Part shown: piece after piece, positions 6,224 through 8,674 of the stretch
How positions within the stretch are numbered: position 1 is the first letter of the stretch
Layout of the letters: each line of letters opens with the position of its first letter
DNA from: a bacterium
GTDB lineage: Bacteria > CG2-30-53-67 > CG2-30-70-394
NCBI GenBank assembly: GCA_024278555.1
Contig: JAJRSX010000194.1
Span: 1 to 8,674 of the forward strand
Length of the DNA: 8,674 nt
Direction: 5' to 3'
Notes under the pieces: model-generated
Seen by the model: only the letters and a program-made list of their open reading frames with translations
Database searches by the model: none
Told to the model about the DNA's origin: nothing
Position numbers and translations under genes: made by a program

Positions 6224-7804
6224 ATGACCGGCTACCTCTCCCTCGTCCTCCACGCCCACCTCCCCTTCGTCCGCCATCCGGACGACCCGACGGTGATGGA
6301 GGAGCGGTGGCTCTACGAGGCGATCGTCGAGACCTACCTGCCGCTGGTGCAGATGTTCGAGGGGCTCGCCCACGACGGCGTCCCCTGCCGGACCACCGTA
6401 TCGCTGTCGGCGCCGCTCATCTCGATGCTCACCGACGACCTGCTGAAGATCCGGGCGGCGGCCCACCTCGACCAGCTCATCGAGCTCGCGGACAAGGAGA
6501 TCGAGCGCACCGCCGACGAGCCGTACTACCAGCGGCTGGCGCACATGTACCGCGACCGCTTCGGCAAGCTTCGCCACACCTGGCAATGCCACGACGGCAA
6601 CCTGGTGGCCGCCTTCCGCAAGCTCCAGGAGCAGGGGGTGGTGGAGGTGATCACCTCCACCGCCACCCACGCCTTCTTCCCGTTGATGGACCAGAACTGG
6701 GCGGCCATGCGTGCCCAGGTCCACGTCGCCGCCGACCTCTACGAGCGCCACTTCGGCAAGCGCCCTCTGGGAATGTGGCTCGGCGAGTGCGGCTACATCC
6801 CCGGCGCCGACGAGCTCCTGCGCGAGGCGGGGGTGCGCTACTTCTTCGTCGACACCCATGGCATCCTCTACGCCGACCCACCGCCGGTCTACGGCGTCCA
6901 CGCCCCCCTCTACTGCGCCAGCGGCGTCGCCGCCTTTGGTCGCGACGTGGAGACCTCCCGCCAGGTGTGGTCGGCGCAGGAGGGTTACCCGGGAGACCCC
7001 CACTACCGCGACTTCTACCGCGACATCGGCTTCGACCTGCCACTGGAGTACATCGGCCCGTACATCCACCCGGAGGGCCACCGCCTCTACACCGGCCTCA
7101 AGTACCAGGCGATCACCCACGGCAAGCTGCACGACAAGTGGGTCTACGACCCGGAGATCGCCCGCGGCAAGGCGGGGCTCCACGCCACCGACTTCCGCAC
7201 CCGCCGGCAGCAACAGGTGCGCGACCTCGCCGCCCACATGGACCGGCCGCCGATCCTCGTCTCCCCCTACGACGCCGAGCTCTACGGCCACTGGTGGTTC
7301 GAGGGGATCCAGTTCCTCGACGACCTCTTCCGCCAGCTCCACTACGACCAGGACGAGGTCGAACCCCTCTCCCCCGGCGACTACCTCACCCGCCACCCCA
7401 CCAACCAGGCGGCCACCCCGTGCGCCTCCTCGTGGGGCCACAAGGGGTACAACGACTACTGGCTGTGCGAGCAAAACGCCTGGATCTACCGCCACCTCCA
7501 CGAGGCGGGCGAGCGGATGGTGGCGCTCGCCCACCGCTTCCCCGAGCCGAACGAGCTGGAGCGGCGGGCACTGAATCAGGCGGCGCGCGAACTCCTGCTG
7601 GCCCAATCGAGCGACTGGCCCTTCATCATGCGCACCGGCACCACCGTCGGCTACGCCGAGCGCCGCTTCAACAGCCACACGGTCCGCTTCAACCAACTCT
7701 ACGACGGCCTCACCAAGGGCGAGATCGACGAGGCGGCCCTGGGGGCGATGGAGGCCGAGGACAACCTCTTCCCGGAGATCGACTACCGGGTCTACGGCCG
7801 CTGA
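6224..7804 (+). CDS. GH57 glycoside hydrolase, 1,4-alpha-glucan branching enzyme type
   Basis: A complete 526-residue cytoplasmic enzyme of glycoside hydrolase family 57. Branching enzymes of this type cut an alpha-1,4-glucan and rejoin it as an alpha-1,6 branch during glycogen synthesis. Visible family motifs in order: HAHLPFVRHP (10-19), W29, GMWLGECGY (183-191) with the nucleophile Glu188, and SPYDAELYGHWWFEG (347-361) with the acid/base Asp350. The C-terminal helical domain (from about 390) carries SSWGHKGYNDYWLCEQNAW with Trp404 and Trp413. These tryptophans sit at spacings like those of the active-site tryptophans in the characterised Thermococcus enzyme TK1436, as I recall it. Length also agrees with that group. 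It follows the DUF4912 gene by 156 bases on the same strand. No Shine-Dalgarno precedes the ATG at 6224. Branching rather than hydrolytic activity is inferred from family, not proved. Confidence 0.93.
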   Translation: MTGYLSLVLHAHLPFVRHPDDPTVMEERWLYEAIVETYLPLVQMFEGLAHDGVPCRTTVSLSAPLISMLTDDLLKIRAAAHLDQLIELADKEIERTADEPYYQRLAHMYRDRFGKLRHTWQCHDGNLVAAFRKLQEQGVVEVITSTATHAFFPLMDQNWAAMRAQVHVAADLYERHFGKRPLGMWLGECGYIPGADELLREAGVRYFFVDTHGILYADPPPVYGVHAPLYCASGVAAFGRDVETSRQVWSAQEGYPGDPHYRDFYRDIGFDLPLEYIGPYIHPEGHRLYTGLKYQAITHGKLHDKWVYDPEIARGKAGLHATDFRTRRQQQVRDLAAHMDRPPILVSPYDAELYGHWWFEGIQFLDDLFRQLHYDQDEVEPLSPGDYLTRHPTNQAATPCASSWGHKGYNDYWLCEQNAWIYRHLHEAGERMVALAHRFPEPNELERRALNQAARELLLAQSSDWPFIMRTGTTVGYAERRFNSHTVRFNQLYDGLTKGEIDEAALGAMEAEDNLFPEIDYRVYGR

Positions 7805-7851
7805 GGCCATCATCGTCGGTAGGATTCTCGCCCAGAGAGGCGGAGGACGGC

Positions 7852-7879
7852 GGGGGTGGGGAGGGGGAGGCAGGAGGGG
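7852..7879 (+). other. G-rich tract with near-canonical G-quadruplex pattern
   Basis: Four runs of four or five G (7852-7856, 7858-7861, 7863-7867, 7876-7879) separated by 1, 1 and 8 bases, about 50 bases after the GH57 stop. The last loop is one base longer than the usual 1-7 rule. In the transcript it could fold at the 3' end of the GH57 message. Confidence 0.4.
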
Positions 7880-7937
7880 AGGCGGTGTCGACGGCGGTGG
7901 GCCGGGGGATGGCGTGGGCCGGGAAGGCCATTTTGGC

Positions 7938-7963
7938 CACGGAATCCACGGAAAGACACGGAA
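7938..7963. repeat. CACGGAA repeat cluster (three copies)
   Basis: CACGGAA occurs at 7938-7944, 7947-7953 and 7957-7963, with periods of 9 and 10 bases, next to the hairpin GGCCA-TTT-TGGCC (7926-7938). I recall related intergenic repeats, read as CCGTGGATTCCGTGG on the other strand, in many bacterial genomes. A genome-wide count is needed to confirm that. Confidence 0.55.
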
Positions 7964-8050
7964 GGGAAACGAGCCACGGGTAGAGGCGTCGCTGGTGGTG
8001 AAGACCAGGGAACGGCGGGGGGCCTGGAAGGCAGGGCTCACAGCTGCTCT

Positions 8051-8142
8051 GGGGTCAGGCTTGCAAACTTGCAAGTTTGGATCTTGCTGTTGGCCACCAA
8101 AGGGCAAACTTGCAAGTTTGCAAAGGTTGCAAGCCTGACCCC
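8051..8142. mobile_element. REPIN-like non-autonomous element with 16-bp inverted ends
   Basis: GGGGTCAGGCTTGCAA (8051-8066) and TTGCAAGCCTGACCCC (8127-8142) are perfect 16-bp inverted repeats. Inside are two exact copies of the 16-bp palindrome CAAACTTGCAAGTTTG (8064-8079 and 8105-8120), separated by a 25-base centre containing TTGGCCACCAA. The layout, two inverted REP-like units around a short spacer, is that of a REPIN. The GGGGTCAGG-type end resembles sequences I know beside REP-associated tyrosine transposases (RAYT). No transposase is in the window, so any movement would depend on one elsewhere in the genome. Confidence 0.7.
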
Positions 8143-8246
8143 AATTCCTTCAGCCCCCCCGCCCCCGGCGCGGAGATCGGAGCCGACGATCTAGATGAGG
8201 CGGCCCCCGTGGTGAAACCGGTCCCCTCCCCGTACGATGGGCGGCC

Positions 8247-8674
8247 ATGTCGGGGAGACACCACACCTTTGCGGAGTTGGTCGGGATCATGGCGCGGTTG
8301 CGGGCGCCGGGGGGGTGTCCGTGGGATCGGGAGCAGACCTTTGAGTCCCTGCGCGCCTTTGTCATCGAGGAGGCGTACGAGGTGGTGGAGGCGATCGACT
8401 CGGGGGATCGGCGAGAGCTCGCCGAGGAGCTCGGTGATCTGCTCTTGCAGGTGGTCTTCCTCGCCGAGCTGGGCCGGGAGGAGGGGGCCTTCTCCATCGA
8501 CGACGTCACGGAGGCGATCTGCGCGAAGCTGATCCGCCGCCACCCCCACGTCTTCGGCGACGAGGGGGTGGCGGACACCGAGGAGCTGCTGCGCAACTGG
8601 GAGCGGATCAAGCAGGAGGAGCGGACGGCGAAGGGGGAGGCTGGGGGAGGGGAGGGGGCGAAGCCCGCCAAGGG
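8247..8674 (+). CDS. mazG: Nucleoside triphosphate pyrophosphohydrolase MazG (3' end beyond window)
   Basis: The frame opens at the ATG at 8247 and stays open to the window edge (142 complete codons). MazG hydrolyses non-canonical and surplus nucleoside triphosphates to monophosphate and pyrophosphate in the cytoplasm. The first MazG domain is complete: [20 protein letters not shown], then the metal-binding EEAYE (Glu41, Glu42, Glu45) and EELGDLL (Glu61, Asp64), then HPHVFGD (99-105) and [10 protein letters not shown] (117-126). The last residues ([14 protein letters not shown]) are the linker to the second domain, which lies beyond the window; full-length MazG is about 260-280 residues. No clear Shine-Dalgarno precedes the ATG. 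A TACGAT 8 bases upstream could be a -10 box, which would give a very short leader, but its -35 partner is poor. Confidence 0.93.
   Translation, partial: MSGRHHTFAELVGIMARLRAPGGCPWDREQTFESLRAFVIEEAYEVVEAIDSGDRRELAEELGDLLLQVVFLAELGREEGAFSIDDVTEAICAKLIRRHPHVFGDEGVADTEELLRNWERIKQEERTAKGEAGGGEGAKPAK
8633..8658 (+). other. mazG: G-quadruplex motif in the mazG linker
   Basis: G runs at 8633-8637, 8643-8647, 8649-8652 and 8654-8658, with loops of 5, 1 and 1 bases, meet the usual G3+N1-7 rule on the coding strand. They encode the glycine/glutamate-rich linker of MazG, where amino-acid constraint is low. Confidence 0.5.

Larger units (their letters stand above)
7805..8246. other. 442-bp gene-free region rich in repeats
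   Basis: No frame here has convincing coding character. The stretch holds, in order, a G-rich tract (7852-7879), a GGCCA-TTT-TGGCC hairpin (7926-7938), a CACGGAA cluster (7938-7963) and the 92-bp REPIN-like element (8051-8142). The last 100 bases before mazG show an 8-bp palindrome ATCTAGAT (8189-8196) and a TACGAT (8233-8238) that could be a -10 box, without a good -35. Confidence 0.7.

Noticed and set aside
6307-7983. 558-codon plus-strand frame overlapping the GH57 gene in another frame
   Set aside because: Pro/Arg/Gly-rich sequence without domains, typical of the out-of-frame reading of GC-rich coding DNA.
8005-8027. CCAGG/CCTGG inverted pair upstream of the REPIN
   Set aside because: Five-base arms with a 13-base G-rich loop are expected by chance at this GC content.
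6116-8107. 663-codon minus-strand frame antisense to the GH57 gene
   Set aside because: Its composition (Val, Glu, Gly, Arg-rich, no motifs) is the usual antisense shadow of a high-GC gene, and the GH57 frame has unmistakable catalytic motifs.
8051-8142. CRISPR array suggested by repeated 16-mers
   Set aside because: Only two copies, each itself a perfect palindrome and enclosed in inverted ends. There is no regular spacer series and no cas gene.

Overview
The window is a very GC-rich stretch of bacterial chromosome that I read as proteobacterial-like (gamma- or deltaproteobacterial in flavour). The reasons are a textbook sigma-54 promoter, an E. coli PpiA-like periplasmic cyclophilin, a DUF4912/GH57 gene pair and interspersed repeats of the GGGGTCAGG type. 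The exact lineage cannot be settled from the sequence alone. No rRNA, tRNA, CRISPR array, transposase gene or phage gene is visible. Most of the window is metabolic and housekeeping chromosome with several intergenic repeat elements.

Left part, minus strand (1-1761): the first 89 bases hold the start of an unrecognised minus-strand gene, preceded by a sigma-54-type promoter (138-153) and two dyad-symmetric sites further upstream. Next comes a tight three-gene minus-strand cluster, transcribed from 1761 down to 306: a periplasmic cyclophilin (ppiA-like), a small Rieske [2Fe-2S] ferredoxin and a DUF971 protein with two CPCxxC motifs. Two hairpins lie between the end of this cluster and the sigma-54 promoter.

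Middle, plus strand (1900-4299): divergent from the cyclophilin is a small, cysteine-free, probably exported protein of unknown function. It is followed by a Na+/phosphate cotransporter-family protein with a C-terminal PhoU-like domain.

Right part, plus strand (4415-8674): a DUF4912 protein has a Rho_N-like helical segment near its N-terminus and a tail of about eleven Gly-x-Ser-Glu repeats. It stands directly before a complete GH57 enzyme of the 1,4-alpha-glucan branching enzyme type, with the catalytic Glu and Asp visible. The pair suggests a glycogen or alpha-glucan function. The gap between them is almost filled by a roughly 140-bp element with imperfect inverted ends. After the GH57 gene a 442-bp gene-free stretch holds a G-rich tract, a short CACGGAA repeat cluster and a compact 92-bp REPIN-like palindromic element. 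The window ends inside mazG (nucleoside triphosphate pyrophosphohydrolase), whose first MazG domain is complete and whose interdomain linker carries a G-quadruplex motif.

The points most worth a second look are the sigma-54 promoter with its dyads, the REPIN-like element, the inverted-ended element that sits where the GH57 ribosome-binding site would be, and the GxSE repeat tail of the DUF4912 protein.
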